From: Chalara sp. BL73
Lineage: Eukaryota > Ascomycota > Leotiomycetes > Helotiales
Length of the DNA: 64,000 bases
Reading direction: 5' to 3'
Assembly: GCA_918026815.1 (NCBI GenBank)
Contig: CAKJVC010000150.1
Span: 868,001-932,000 of the forward strand
Part shown: positions 44,609-55,239 of the stretch, piece by piece
How the letters are laid out: each line of letters starts with the position of its first letter
How positions within the stretch are numbered: the stretch's first letter is position 1
Position numbers and translations under genes: made by a program
Notes under the pieces: generated by a model
Seen by the model: only the letters and a program-made list of their open reading frames with translations
Told to the model about the DNA's origin: nothing
The model's database searches: none

Positions 44609-46392
44609 CTAGTCGACCCTTCTCCTCGCGGTGACAGTGAACTCCCCATGGAACCTCGCAATGATCATGGCGTCCCATCGCATATCCTCCCTCGTCGTAG
44701 TGGTCTCTAAGTCAAACCTTCTCACCAGGTGTGCTGTTATCAGATATAATTCCATCCACGCAAGATTAAGGCCAATGCAACTCCTCGGGCCACGAGAAAA
44801 CGGGACCAAGAATTTGTTCATCTCTTGTAGATCTCCCAGCTCTCCGTTGTTCTCGTCCTTCAACCACCGCTCTGGAATAAAACTTTTCGGGAATGGAAAG
44901 ATATCTTCGTTATGGTGGATGATGTATGCAGACATACCGACTTTAGATCCGGCAGGGACGAAGCGGCCATCGGGTAAAACAACACCACCTTTCGGTACGA
45001 TCCGCGGCATGCGCGATGAAAATACACTTGCGAAGCGCAGCGCCTCCTTTAGCACGGCGGTCAAGTACGGGAGTTTCTCGACCATGAGGAACGGGGCGGT
45101 GTCGGTTGGGCGAGGAAGCACCGTCTTGAGTTCGGCTAGTAGACGGGAGTGTACGTCTGGGTTTTTTAGGATTTCAAACAGACCTACGGTGGCGCTCACA
45201 GCTGTGGTGTCAAACCCGGCAGAGATCATATTTGTCACCTCATGAATCAGGCTCTCGCGACTCGGAACTGAAAACCCCTTGTCAGGATTAGGAGTGACCA
45301 TGCGTTCCATCAAGGTCGGGAAGGGCGGGGTGATTCCCGCTTCAAAGGCGGCCGTGAAGTCTTCGACGAGCTTGTTCGTTAACTAATACAAATAAATAGA
45401 CTCAGCAAAAGATGGAGATGTGCTTTAGGGAAAATGGCTCCGTACAATGTGCAGCTTCGTTCCCATCTCTATCGTCTCATTAAAGATGCTCGAGATCCGC
45501 AGCGGCAGAAACCGAACCACCTGGCGAAGATATGGGACGGCTTGAAAATTGTACAGGTTGTGGAGATAGGCCGTGAAGACCTGCACTTCGTTTGAATGTA
45601 GTTCATCATGATAGAGCGCGTCAAAGCTCTTGCCCAGGCAAAACTCGGAGATAGTATCAATTGTGACGCTCTTGATGGCCCATTCCACATTCGCTCGTCG
45701 CTTGAGGGCGTCAAACTCATCTAGGCGGGCACACAACAAGTCGATCTTCCCCATGACCATAGTCTCGAGCTGAAGGATCGACCGACGGGAGAACAGTGAT
45801 TCAAGCTGCCCACGTCGGATTTTGTGCTTGATCGGATCCTGTTCCATCGCGGTTGAGGTACTTGACTGACCGACATCGGATTTCGGGACAGCCTTTAGGA
45901 AGCTGTCATTGTTGTAGAGTGTATGATAGAAACGCGGGTCCGAGATGACGATATCATCCGGCCGAACACGAATTGCAACCCCTAGAAGGCGATGGTTAGT
46001 GATACGAGAGATGCGGATTCCAGGTTGTAGCATTTCATACCGTATTTTGGGTCTCTGTGCATTTTTTCCAACAGGAATGTTGTTTGTCCACATTTGCCCG
46101 GTTTGGTTCCTATATTATGCCACAGCTCCCACCTGATGCCATCCAGTCAGTCGTTGACTAGGTGATTAAAAGAAATTGGAGGGGGGGGGGGGGGGTTCAG
46201 TTCTCACCATGCTGACACCGCTGCAGCTGGATGGCCGGGGTAGATAGATAATGGACTGAAATAGAGCAAATAGATTGCGCGAGCAGTGTAATAAATCGCA
46301 TGATAGAGTAAAAGCGCAAGAAGACAGCCAAATGCCAGCTGAGAAGGCGAGGCTTCAGAGAGAAGATCCCTCATTTTGTCTAGGGGAGACAT
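44609..46392 (-). CDS. Cytochrome P450 monooxygenase, second locus
   Basis: Exons 46392-46208, 46132-46041, 45981-45446 and 45382-44609 join in phase to 528 residues. The ATG at 46392 (MSPLDKM) is preferred because it puts a hydrophobic anchor (FGCLLALLLYHAIYY) near the N-terminus. An in-frame extension to 46614 lacks family features. Motifs: YPGHPAAAVSAWWELWHN after the anchor, DPKYGVAIRVRPDDIVISD, I-helix SAGFDTTA, K-helix KEALRFA, FIPERW, and heme loop FSRGPRSCIG (FxxGxxxCxG). It should be an ER enzyme acting on a hydrophobic substrate. Intron 1 holds a 15-base G run. The MFS transporter at 47808 is divergent from it. Confidence 0.92.
46181..46195. repeat. Poly-G tract in intron 1 of the second P450 gene
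   Basis: Fifteen consecutive G on the plus strand, so a C run early in the transcript's first intron, just after the donor site. Length variation here is expected and would not change the protein unless it disturbed splicing. Confidence 0.85.
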
Positions 46393-47807
46393 TCTGGTAG
46401 GCAGGAGCGAGCAACCCAGGACGGTGAAAGAAAATGAGTAGTCGCCTGTTCCGTCTATACGACGTGTTTTATGAGCTTGGGGACCACCAAAAAGTATATT
46501 TAATCCCCAGGTGAACGACAAGTCATTTTCCAGGCTGTCCCGTTTACTGGCGACTACTAGACATGGGCTCTGCAACTTTGGACGTACGGGCATGGGCCCA
46601 TAGATCAACTTCAAGGATCACACCCGACATGAATCTGCACGCAAACAGCCTTTCTCCAGCATGGGGCGAGCGGAGGATACTTTGCCATCCCGCTGATAGG
46701 CGTTTGCACGTCGTATCACGCTGCTCAACATCCCGAACGGATCAGCTGCAGTGCTGACTGGACGATGGGCGGTGTCTCCATCGCCGATTCGTCATGGCTG
46801 CGATCTTTAAACAGGCGTGCTGTTGCATGAGCGAGTTCCAGATAGGGGCTTTGCAAGGCGGTGAGAGCATTGCACTACAGCGTGCCATCCCGGGAACTCG
46901 TCCCCGATCTGAACGTACCCCGCCCGCTTTAGTGGGTGGCCCGGGCCGGCTAGGGCAGCCACCAATGAGACCCAGAATGTGGTGCTGCCGTTTTATTGGA
47001 CTCGGTGCGGTCGTCCGCGAGGTGGGAAACCACTAACCGTCACGACGGTCAATCTCTATAGTATTCCAGTGAGGTGTCATAAGTCTGGATCCCCAGACCC
47101 CTGTAAGAGTCCGGCTTACTAACCCCAATTCAGGCTTGTTTATCCTATTCCCTAGGCATTCTTTGGTATGGTGGGCACTGTTCGGGACGAGGACGGGCGA
47201 GTCGCCGCCAAACGTGATTGGGGAAGTGTCAGAGCGACAGACCGATGAGGAGAAATCTGAGCACGCCTAGAGGTACGCGTACTGTCGGCTTCCACACTCT
47301 GGCGGTTCTTATTGACTCGTACAATGCATGCTGTCAAGCTTTCCGTCACACAGAGATCTACAATCGTCCCGCTTCTAGAACTCTGTCGCTTGACGAACTA
47401 CAAGGTGGTCTAAACGCTAGCTCCTAATTCAGAGGGAATGGAACGCGGAGTTCGTGTAGAGAGTTCATGGTGTAGCAAAAAGCACTGCTGGGAGCTACTA
47501 TTGGACCGCATTGCAGGGTTTTATTGACCTCTCTGGTTAGAGGATTTCTCAGCTTACAGAAATGATGGATGCAGAAGGAGGTGTCAGGGTAACTTGCCCG
47601 TCGCTGATGGTTTGCAGAAATGAAAAGTGGCACAAAGGCTTTTCTCATGCGGATCAACGAAGCTGAGAAGACTCGGCTAACCCATCTTGACTAGAGTCGT
47701 TACGAAGCCCGTTACCACTGCTGATATATGTACGGTATATATAGATAAGGGATTGCTCATTTGCTTGAGCCAAGTGAGCGACTATCCAACTAGAACACGT
47801 CGTCACT
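46393..47807. promoter_or_regulatory. Region between divergent P450 and sugar-transporter genes
   Basis: About 1.4 kb between the two start codons. No gene inside is supported. GC-rich patches near 46900-47000 stand out from the AT-rich surroundings. No specific binding sites were identified. Confidence 0.4.
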
Positions 47808-49657
47808 ATGGACCAAGAAACGCGTCTAACCTCTCTTCCAAAGCCCAACATGCTTGCGAAGCATATGCTCAAGGTAAGTCTCGCTTCTCAGTATGGGTTG
47901 ATTGCGCTAATGCGTTCTATGATAGCTCTATGGATGTCTTGCGGTCGCAGCGCTGAACTCGATAGTGTTCGGCTATGATGGTTCTCTGATGAGCTCTATT
48001 AATAGTTACCCCCAGTATCGCGAGTACTTCAATTTCAGCAACACGGCGGGCACGCCAGCAACGGGCATTGTGTACGGTCTTTACCCTATTGGAGTCATCG
48101 TCGGATCCTTCTTTTCGGGGCCAATTTCAGATTATGCGGGTAAGCAAAGCTCTCTCCGTCTAGTTCGCCTATCTGTACATCTTCGATCTTAATCAAGAAA
48201 ACAGGTCGTCGGTTTGCAATCATGATCAGCGCTATTGTGATCATTCTAGGCGCGATTATTTCAGCAACCTGTCAGAGCCTGAGTGCTTTCATGGCCGGCC
48301 GATTCATTCTTGCCTTCGGGGCTGCTATCACTTTCGCTGCAGCAAGCGCATACATGGCGGAATTGGCGTACCCGACACAGCGTGCATTCACTGTCAGTAT
48401 GTACTTCGTTGTATATTACTTCGGATCGATCCCCGCAGCCTTTATTTGTTGGAGAACGAGTTCCATCCAGGGCACAATGAGTTGGAGACTGCCGCTCTTG
48501 TTTCAGGTCATTGTTCCAACGGTGATATTTGTACTATCATGGGCCATTCCAGAGGTAAGCATGACGACCGTATTCTATTGCTTCGATCGTGACGTTCCAG
48601 AGCTGACCTGCACTATCTCAGTCCCCAAAATGGCTTGTCTCTCGGGGACGGGATCAGGAAGCTCTAGAAGTGCTCGCCAAGTACTATAGCGATGGTGACA
48701 TCAATGCGGCTGTTGTTCGGCTTGAATATAAAGAAATGCTAGAGCAAATCGCACGAGATGCATCTGACAAGCGGTGGTGGGACTACCGCGAGTTCGTCAA
48801 TACTACTGAAGCCCGCCGTCGATCAGTGCTTGTCGTTCTCCTCTGTATGTTCCCAGCTTTTAAGATGAGGATTACAATGAGATATCTTGCTAACTAATAT
48901 CAGCACTCTTTAATTCGTTTTCCGGGGCGACTGCTATGAGCTATTACTATCCCCAATTTCTCCAAGCCGCTGGGTTAACCAGCCTCAACGAGCAGTTACT
49001 TCTGCTGGGCATAACCGGCGTTGTCGCATTCGTTGGAACGATAACCGGCACTGTTCTTGTCAATTACATCCGGCGTCGGACGCAGATGCTTACGGTCATC
49101 GTTGTCACGCTCATCTTATGGGTTCTTATCATTATACTAAATGCCATCAATGTTGTGCATACTCGGGAAGGCAACGTGGTAAAAAGCCGAAGCATCTCAC
49201 TTGGACAGCTCTCGCTACTATTCATTTTCACCTTCGTGTTCTGTACCGGCTGGTGCCCTATTCAGATGGTGTATCCAATCGAGTGCTTCCGCTACGAAAC
49301 TCGAGCGAAAGGCATGGCAATGTATCTAGTACGTCTCACGCTCTCACCTTAGTCATTGCGGAGTGATTCCCTACTGATCTGTTATACTAGCTACTGAACA
49401 ATCTGGGCCAATTCTTCAACACCTTTGTCACTGGGATTGCTATCGCGAATATCCAGTGGAAGTATTATTTAGTATTCTTATGTGTCGTTCTTTCCCAACT
49501 CGTCCTGGTCTACTTCTTCTTCCCGGAAACTAGCAAATTCACACTGGAGGAGTTGGCTAAAATATTCCAATCGAGTCATCCTGTGAAGGCTTCCCTGCAA
49601 TATGAGGCTACTCGAAATAACACCGAGGTGTCGGAGGTGGTACAGAAAGATGGGTGA
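47808..49657 (+). CDS. MFS sugar transporter (hexose/lactose-permease type)
   Basis: Six exons (47808-47873, 47926-48139, 48205-48554, 48622-48844, 48904-49328, 49391-49657) join in phase to 514 residues. Twelve transmembrane helices can be followed. Family motifs: FGYDGSLMSS in helix 1, GRRFAIMISAIVIILGA after helix 2, YMAELAYPTQR in place of the usual PxYxxE-xP-R box, PESPKWLVSRGR at the loop 6 end, GTITGTVLVNYIRRR in the second half, YPIECFRYETRAKGMAMY, and FFPETSKFTLEEL at the end. It belongs in the plasma membrane and would import a sugar or related compound by proton symport. The substrate cannot be read from sequence. No disabling changes were seen. Confidence 0.92.
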
Positions 49658-51068
49658 ACTTGGCTTGTTGCAGATGTTCGCAACGGACTGAGAGTTGGAG
49701 GGGTGGGTATGTCACCTTCCTCCTGTGTCAACAAAGGCTGGAATGGCTGTATACCTTATTACGGTCCTCGTCCACAACCTAACTATTCTGTGCGGTTTGG
49801 GTGATCTACATTCATAGAAGGTCAACTCAAGAAGCTTAAGGTATTCGTTGGCAAGATTACAAATACATTTACTTCCTATTTTATCATTACGTAGTAGATG
49901 AACTTTCCGCTCCTGAATTGTAAAGTTAAACGCGGTGCTGCAGCACTTGACGTTCCTGACCGACAAAATGCTTACAGTGTGAACTTGGCGGTAAAAATAC
50001 TTGTTAAACTTTTTAAGCTTTACCAGGAACTTCTTACTTTTTTTGTCCTGCACAATTACTGGATAGTAAAAATTTACGGTTATTATTCTGTAATTAACCA
50101 AAGAAAACCGCTTTTTACTGTTGCTTTATTATAATGTTCTATTTTGTTAGCGACAATAGTGAAAAGAAATAAATGGTATGTAAGTTTACCTAAAAAATAT
50201 TTACAATATATAAATGTTAACTTATTTCTAAAAATTTGTTGTCAGGTGCTAGGATGTCACGTGCTAAGTGGCAGTCAGGGGCTCGGCAAAGGCTCTGAGA
50301 TATGGCATGCATAGGCACGTAAAAAGTCGCCAGGGGTACACAAAGTATAAATAAGGAACTCGGGACCTAGTGAAAAAAAAGTAAAAATTGGTTTTTGTAT
50401 CAATATAAGTTAATTTGCATTGTGGAGGGGAACATACTGAAGAGCAAGAACAGCAACAGGATCTAGCACAAAACCTATAGGCGTGATACCGATAGCTGTG
50501 GCATACCGGGAAGAGCACCAGCGAGCCTAAGCTTTACATAATAACTAACCGTTGATAGCTGTAAAAGTGTAATATATAGAAGGGTAAAAGGCGTGTTGTG
50601 TTGATCATGATGTGCTTTCATACCGAAAGCAAGGCGTGCAACGGTAGCAAACAAGAATATGCAGTGAATCTCCAGTGGGGTAATATACAAATTATTTCCT
50701 AAATTACTGCAATTTCATTTGTTCCTTCAACTATTCAATTAAAAGTGGTGGGCGGGATTACAAAATTAATGAGTTACATTGGGTTATCTGCATAGCGCTG
50801 GCACGAGCAACTAGATAAAGTAAGGATTTAACAAAAAGCGCCTGAAACTGATTTCGCAGTCTACTACATGACATAGCTAGTCGATGTTCCTGTGTTTAGC
50901 TTTTGCTAACACTCTGATGAGTGCTGCATACAATACATAGAAGACGTTTTCCCAATTATACTGATTTTGTATTTTGTGCATTTTCCCATTAGGGCTATCT
51001 TCTAAGTAATCAATAAGTAAGCAACCATAGCCCCATGGATTACTGTTAATAATGCCAACATACCCCTT
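49658..51068. other. AT-rich intergenic DNA with LTR remnants
   Basis: No gene is supported. The 128-codon open frame 49712-50101 (minus) is lysine/asparagine-rich with no family features. An LTR-like block is listed separately at 50240-50480. Confidence 0.4.
50240..50480 (+). repeat. LTR-like segment
   Basis: Starts TGTTGTCAGGTGC. It contains a promoter-like TATAAATAAGGAACTC at about 50346, followed by an A/T-rich run and TTTTTGTATCAATATAAG. A similar TTTGTTTGTATCACTT string occurs near 12830, beside the other LTR. No gag or pol lies next to it. Boundaries are not defined. Confidence 0.35.
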
Positions 51069-52116
51069 CTAAGGGGATCCCCATTGTGACCTCAGCCAAT
51101 CCCAGAATGACTCCGGCGGAGGATCAATAGTGACAAGCTCATTGAGGTTAGGTCGTTCGAAGTCGTACCAGCGTTGTTCAGTCGCCGTTAGTTCGTGAAT
51201 TTTGTTAGTTCTGTATACGTCTTGGTAGTAGATAGCTTGATCAAGATGCTGTTGAAGATCTCGTGCTTCGATAATATCGGTTGAAAACAACATTCCTAAG
51301 TGTTATTAGTATCAATCTGGAAAAACTGCGACCATTAAAAGCGTACCGCCCTTTATAGCTTCGGCCCATTGTAGTATTTCAAAAACTGTTCGCCGTTCGC
51401 TAGCTATACGTAACTCTTCTGGCTAAGTTTGCGGATCTAGCTTTATAGCGGCAGTAACGAACTTTATCGCATTATTTACTGAAATCATAGAAATATAAAT
51501 TTGTTGTCTCAACGAGTTCCGATCCACGATTTCAGGAATGTTATTACCAATATCCATCAAGTAAGCTCTTTGGTAGTTTGCGCCAGTTGAGTTGCCGATA
51601 TTAAGAGATGCTAAACCTTCAGAAGCAAATCTTTCAAAAAAAAAAACTCTACAAGCAAAAACAGTAAAACGCATTATACAACGACTTTGATTAGTCCAAT
51701 AAAGAAGCCTTTCGAGTGCTGCTGATTTACCGCGATCTAAAAAATCGTGTCGTTTTCGACAAGCTGGAGGCCCTTTAAATTCGGCAGGCACAAAACGACG
51801 TACGTTAACTGCGGCAACAGCATTTATAAGGTTGATTTGGCAAGTGCCAGAAATAGTCGATATAACAAGATCGATTCCTTCAAGATGGAGCTGTAAGTTA
51901 GACTGACTATTATAGTCTACAGCTACAACTTGATAGCCATACGCTGTTGTTAAATCTGGTTGGTCCTGAAACACGAGTCGAACTAGAAACACAGTATAGA
52001 GGAAAAATAAACATTACTGCTCTTGATAATATAATGAATTGATATGCAGCCTCATTGAGATGATACGCGAGAATGCGTGCTAATCCGCCGGAACCTGCTA
52101 TTGCTATTCGCATCAT
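51069..52116 (-). pseudogene. NmrA-like oxidoreductase gene, decayed
   Basis: Reading on the minus strand from 52116: MRIAIAGSGGLARILAYHLN (Rossmann Gly motif), a short intron, YGYQVVAVDYNS, GIDLVISTISGTCQINLINA, VRRFVPAEFKGPP, and GNSTGANYQRAYLMDIGNN. A TAG follows (51423-51425) exactly where PQTWPEE would be expected (TGG->TAG), and the frame continues open with ELRIASERRT and later RWYDFERPNLNELV. The order matches a common fungal NmrA-like family. The AT-rich codons and the W->stop change point to RIP-like decay. It is distinct in sequence from the intact NmrA-like gene at 10870. Confidence 0.75.
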
Positions 52117-52339
52117 TCCAATTCCGTACTCTGCGCCTCGTGCACTGATATAAGATCTAAGAGCAGGTTTTTGTAGGTACCAAGATACTGGTTCATTGAG
52201 CTCTGGTACCTCAGGCTGATCCGTGCGTTCGCTTCGTGCTCAGGAGTAATTGCTTAAAAGTCGTTACCTGCCTTGTCAATATGCATGGATGACCAATTGC
52301 CTTTGAAGACACACCTTGACCGATCTCAATATCTGGCTC

Positions 52340-52540
52340 TTCAACAATCAGACCAGATTCAATGGGTTTTCCACCGCTCCCGCCGTACTCAGCTGCCAAT
52401 ATCCACTTGCGATCAGCATCAGTATGGTGGATTGCGTTGTGAAGAAAAGTCGCCCAAGTAGCGATAATTCATAGGAGAAAGAAGCTACTATTAACCGTGA
52501 AAGAAGAATAAAGTTCGAGAAAAGCTGAGCCGTAACGGCC
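52340..52540 (-). repeat. LTR start related to the 12.76-kb copy
   Basis: On the minus strand from 52536 the sequence begins TGTTACGGCTCAGCTTTTC and continues TCGAACTTTATTC. This parallels TGTCACGGCCCTGCTTTTC at 12761, with differences that are mostly C/T. The similarity fades after about 40 bases, so the rest may be a different LTR subfamily. From here to 53141 the DNA is AT-rich with no gene. Confidence 0.5.
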
Positions 52541-53141
52541 TGAAATTGAAACATAGATTTGAATCGAAAAAGTGTGATCACAAGCTTGTAGACTCGGTCT
52601 CAAGGCAATGAAAGGTACGTTTGAGTAAAATTCGCCGAACTAGCATAGCTCGCTTTCGGTCACATTTGTGCATATTTCGATTGATGTTCGATACATTATG
52701 TTTGTGCCACCGAAAAAGCAGGCAGATTTAGATATATGTCAACAACAACTGAATTTCTGTGTATATTGCCTGTCGGTCCGCAGAAACACTGACGATGATT
52801 GCCTGTCAACTAAAAAGGCCATCAACTCGTAGTATTGTAATAAGTAATTGTTGGTGTTATAAAAAAGCGGGCTTAATAAATTTTCATGTGGTATTTGAAA
52901 GCCGCTTAAATCGCGTTTTGAAACTAGTTAGTTGTACAAGTGTATGTCATAGCCTGCATGTTTCTAGCATGACCGTCACGCGTGCACGTACCACAATCTC
53001 TAAGTTATGTTATAACTAATGAAAGAACGGCTAACCTTTATTCCAGTAGTAGTAAGATGTGATGTAAAGCCGTATGAATCTAATACGAATTTATCCATAT
53101 TAAAATAAATGCGATTATATCGAGCCAATAACCACACCATT

Positions 53142-55239
53142 CTAATAATATCCGATCTCTACATAAGACCAGCTAGCGAACCGGTCATTAGCCTCCCGAA
53201 GTACCCCGTTCCATTCGGACCCATTTGCCGAGCTGGTTGGTATTGCTGTTGCAGTACAGCGGAGGCTTCTTGGCTCATGTGACCTTACAATAATGTCAGC
53301 CAAAGAAGCCCACTTACATTCGACTTGCGCTTCAACAGAGACAGACACGGTATATAGAGGACTCACCGTAAAGTGCAGGCCCAATCCTTCGTCTGGATAA
53401 ATTCTCTTCGAGCGGCGGCTGGACTAAACCTGATAGGATGTGATCCTGGATCATAGTTTGAGGATTAATCGCACCAGGTGACAGGCCTGGGGTATTGCAA
53501 TCATTGAAGTGGAATATATTGCTAACTAGAGGTGCTGAGGTGAATCCCATCGGGCTAGAACGGGAAAGAGTTTCGAAAGTCGCAAGGGGTGCTCTCTGTT
53601 CTGTATTCTCTTCTTGGAGGTGCTTATTTCGTTTCTCTAAATGAGTCTTTCCTTGATCCATCAGTGGAAATGTATCCCATAGAGGGGTTGTTAGGGGACA
53701 GTCAAATGCCGGGGAAATGTTGTTCAGAATCGTGGATAATTCGTCCCAATCGAAATCAAGAGTGGTAATATAAAGATCAGAAAGGCCACAGCCTGGTGAG
53801 TTAGGTTCGACCCAGCCCTCGGAAGAGACGGGGAAACCTATATCTGAGAGAGGGAGAAGAGGGTCTGTATTATGAGGCGGCTTCGAACTTGACATTGTTG
53901 TGTTCTGAGCATGTTGCGGTAACTTAGAAACTTGAATTATAACACGCTTGAACAAGCCAGGCTTGTCTTCCTCTTCCCCTCCCTCTTCTTCATCCTCGGG
54001 TGCACCAGTCAAGACGCTCAGTGAGATGGCCATCCTCCCATATCCAGAAGCTTTTGGTTGTGCTTGCTGAGCAGGCTGGTCCTCTTCATCCTCGGTCCGA
54101 AACAGCATCTTACACTCCGAATTCTTACTAAGCAGGAGTCAGTATTGGCATCTCTCGCATACGTGGAACCACTTGCCATTCTATCAACACTCCCTTCTTT
54201 TCGTCCGATATTGTATCGCATTTTGGACACACGACGCTAGTCTTATTCCTATCCTTGAATATCATACTCATCTCGACCTTCCGTCCAGGCACAGAGAAAA
54301 GAGACCAGGGCTGACCTTTCGAGAAGGCAGTCCCGGTTGAGCGGTCTTCGATTGCGTATTCACGCTTCTGAACTTTTTTGGCCCCAGGACATTCCTGGAA
54401 AAAGGATCGCAGATGCTCCTCAAATGTCTATGGCGAGTTAGCAAGAGATCAGAATCGCCTCGTGTTAAACTTTACCTCCCATGAAACCACAATATCGAGG
54501 GGAATCAACAAGAGTCTACCTAGTGCGTCCTCTAATATCATGGGATTCTGCTTCCAGGATGAAGCGAAGCCTTTTGGCGCGTTTCTTCGGGTCTCAATCC
54601 CCTCGATATACCTCCCCAATTCGTGAATTGTTTCTTCAACGACGGCGCTAAGATCATGAGTTAACCTGGCAGAGAATTTGGTAATGCAAGTTGAAACATA
54701 CATTTGGCTGATGCATTGATTGATCCTCTTCGTTGTTGCAAGGTCGGACTGCTCAATCGAGCGATGCAATGCTCTAGATTCAGTCCTTTCTTGCATCACA
54801 AGAGTTCTTTGACGTTTAATGTCCTCTCGCGGATTCTTCAATCCGGCTCGCACACTGCTTCAAATCAATAATTGCTCATATTCGAACAGAAACGCATCAA
54901 CTGACCTCGCAGCAATGGACGAGGGCTTTCGACAGGACCGACTGCGGGACACGCGGTTCTTGACATTTACAGGGTCCTGACCGTATGCTTTCTTATATGC
55001 TTTCTTATATGTTTTCCACCCCCACTCCTTGAATTTGTCTTTGTATACTCGAGTCCTGTCAATTTCATCGAGTCAGGCATGTGTGATGCGGAAAGGTCAC
55101 GGGGCTGGAGAAGCGTGGCTTACGAGGCTGCAAATCCGTGCTCCTTCAACATTTGCTGCCGAACTTCTTCAAGCGGATTTCTTTGAATCAAGTACAGCCT
55201 CTCGATCTCACTCTTGACTTCTATCCACTTTTTAGTCAT
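53142..55239 (-). CDS. Clr5-domain protein with coiled region and zinc-ribbon-like cysteines
   Basis: Exons 55239-55124, 55055-54906, 54857-54476, 54427-54177 and 54127 onward join in phase. The N-terminus is a Clr5 domain: KKWIEVKSEIERLYL, VRQQMLKEHGFAAS, then VYKDKFKEWGWKTYKKAY. Next is a helical region (VMQERTESRALHRSIEQSD), then a TFEEHLRSFFQECPGAKKV block with YAIEDRSTG and MSMIFKDR, reminiscent of ubiquitin-like regions in fungal NLR-associated proteins. CPKCDTISDEKKG and ECKNSECKM form two CxxC-type pairs. The intron before the second pair appears to be GC-AG (GCAAGT...CTTAG, 49 nt). The rest is acidic and low-complexity. The 3' end is uncertain (stop at 53332, or 53142 after another short intron). 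Clr5 proteins are fungal nuclear factors of mostly unknown role. Confidence 0.65.
54991..55015. repeat. Short in-frame tandem duplication in the Clr5 gene
   Basis: A TTATATGCTTTC unit is directly repeated, which repeats the residues KKAY twice at the end of the Clr5 domain. The 12-nt length keeps the frame. Confidence 0.7.

Noticed and set aside
49712..50101. 129-codon minus-strand frame
   Set aside because: Lysine/asparagine-rich composition follows from AT-rich DNA. No family features.
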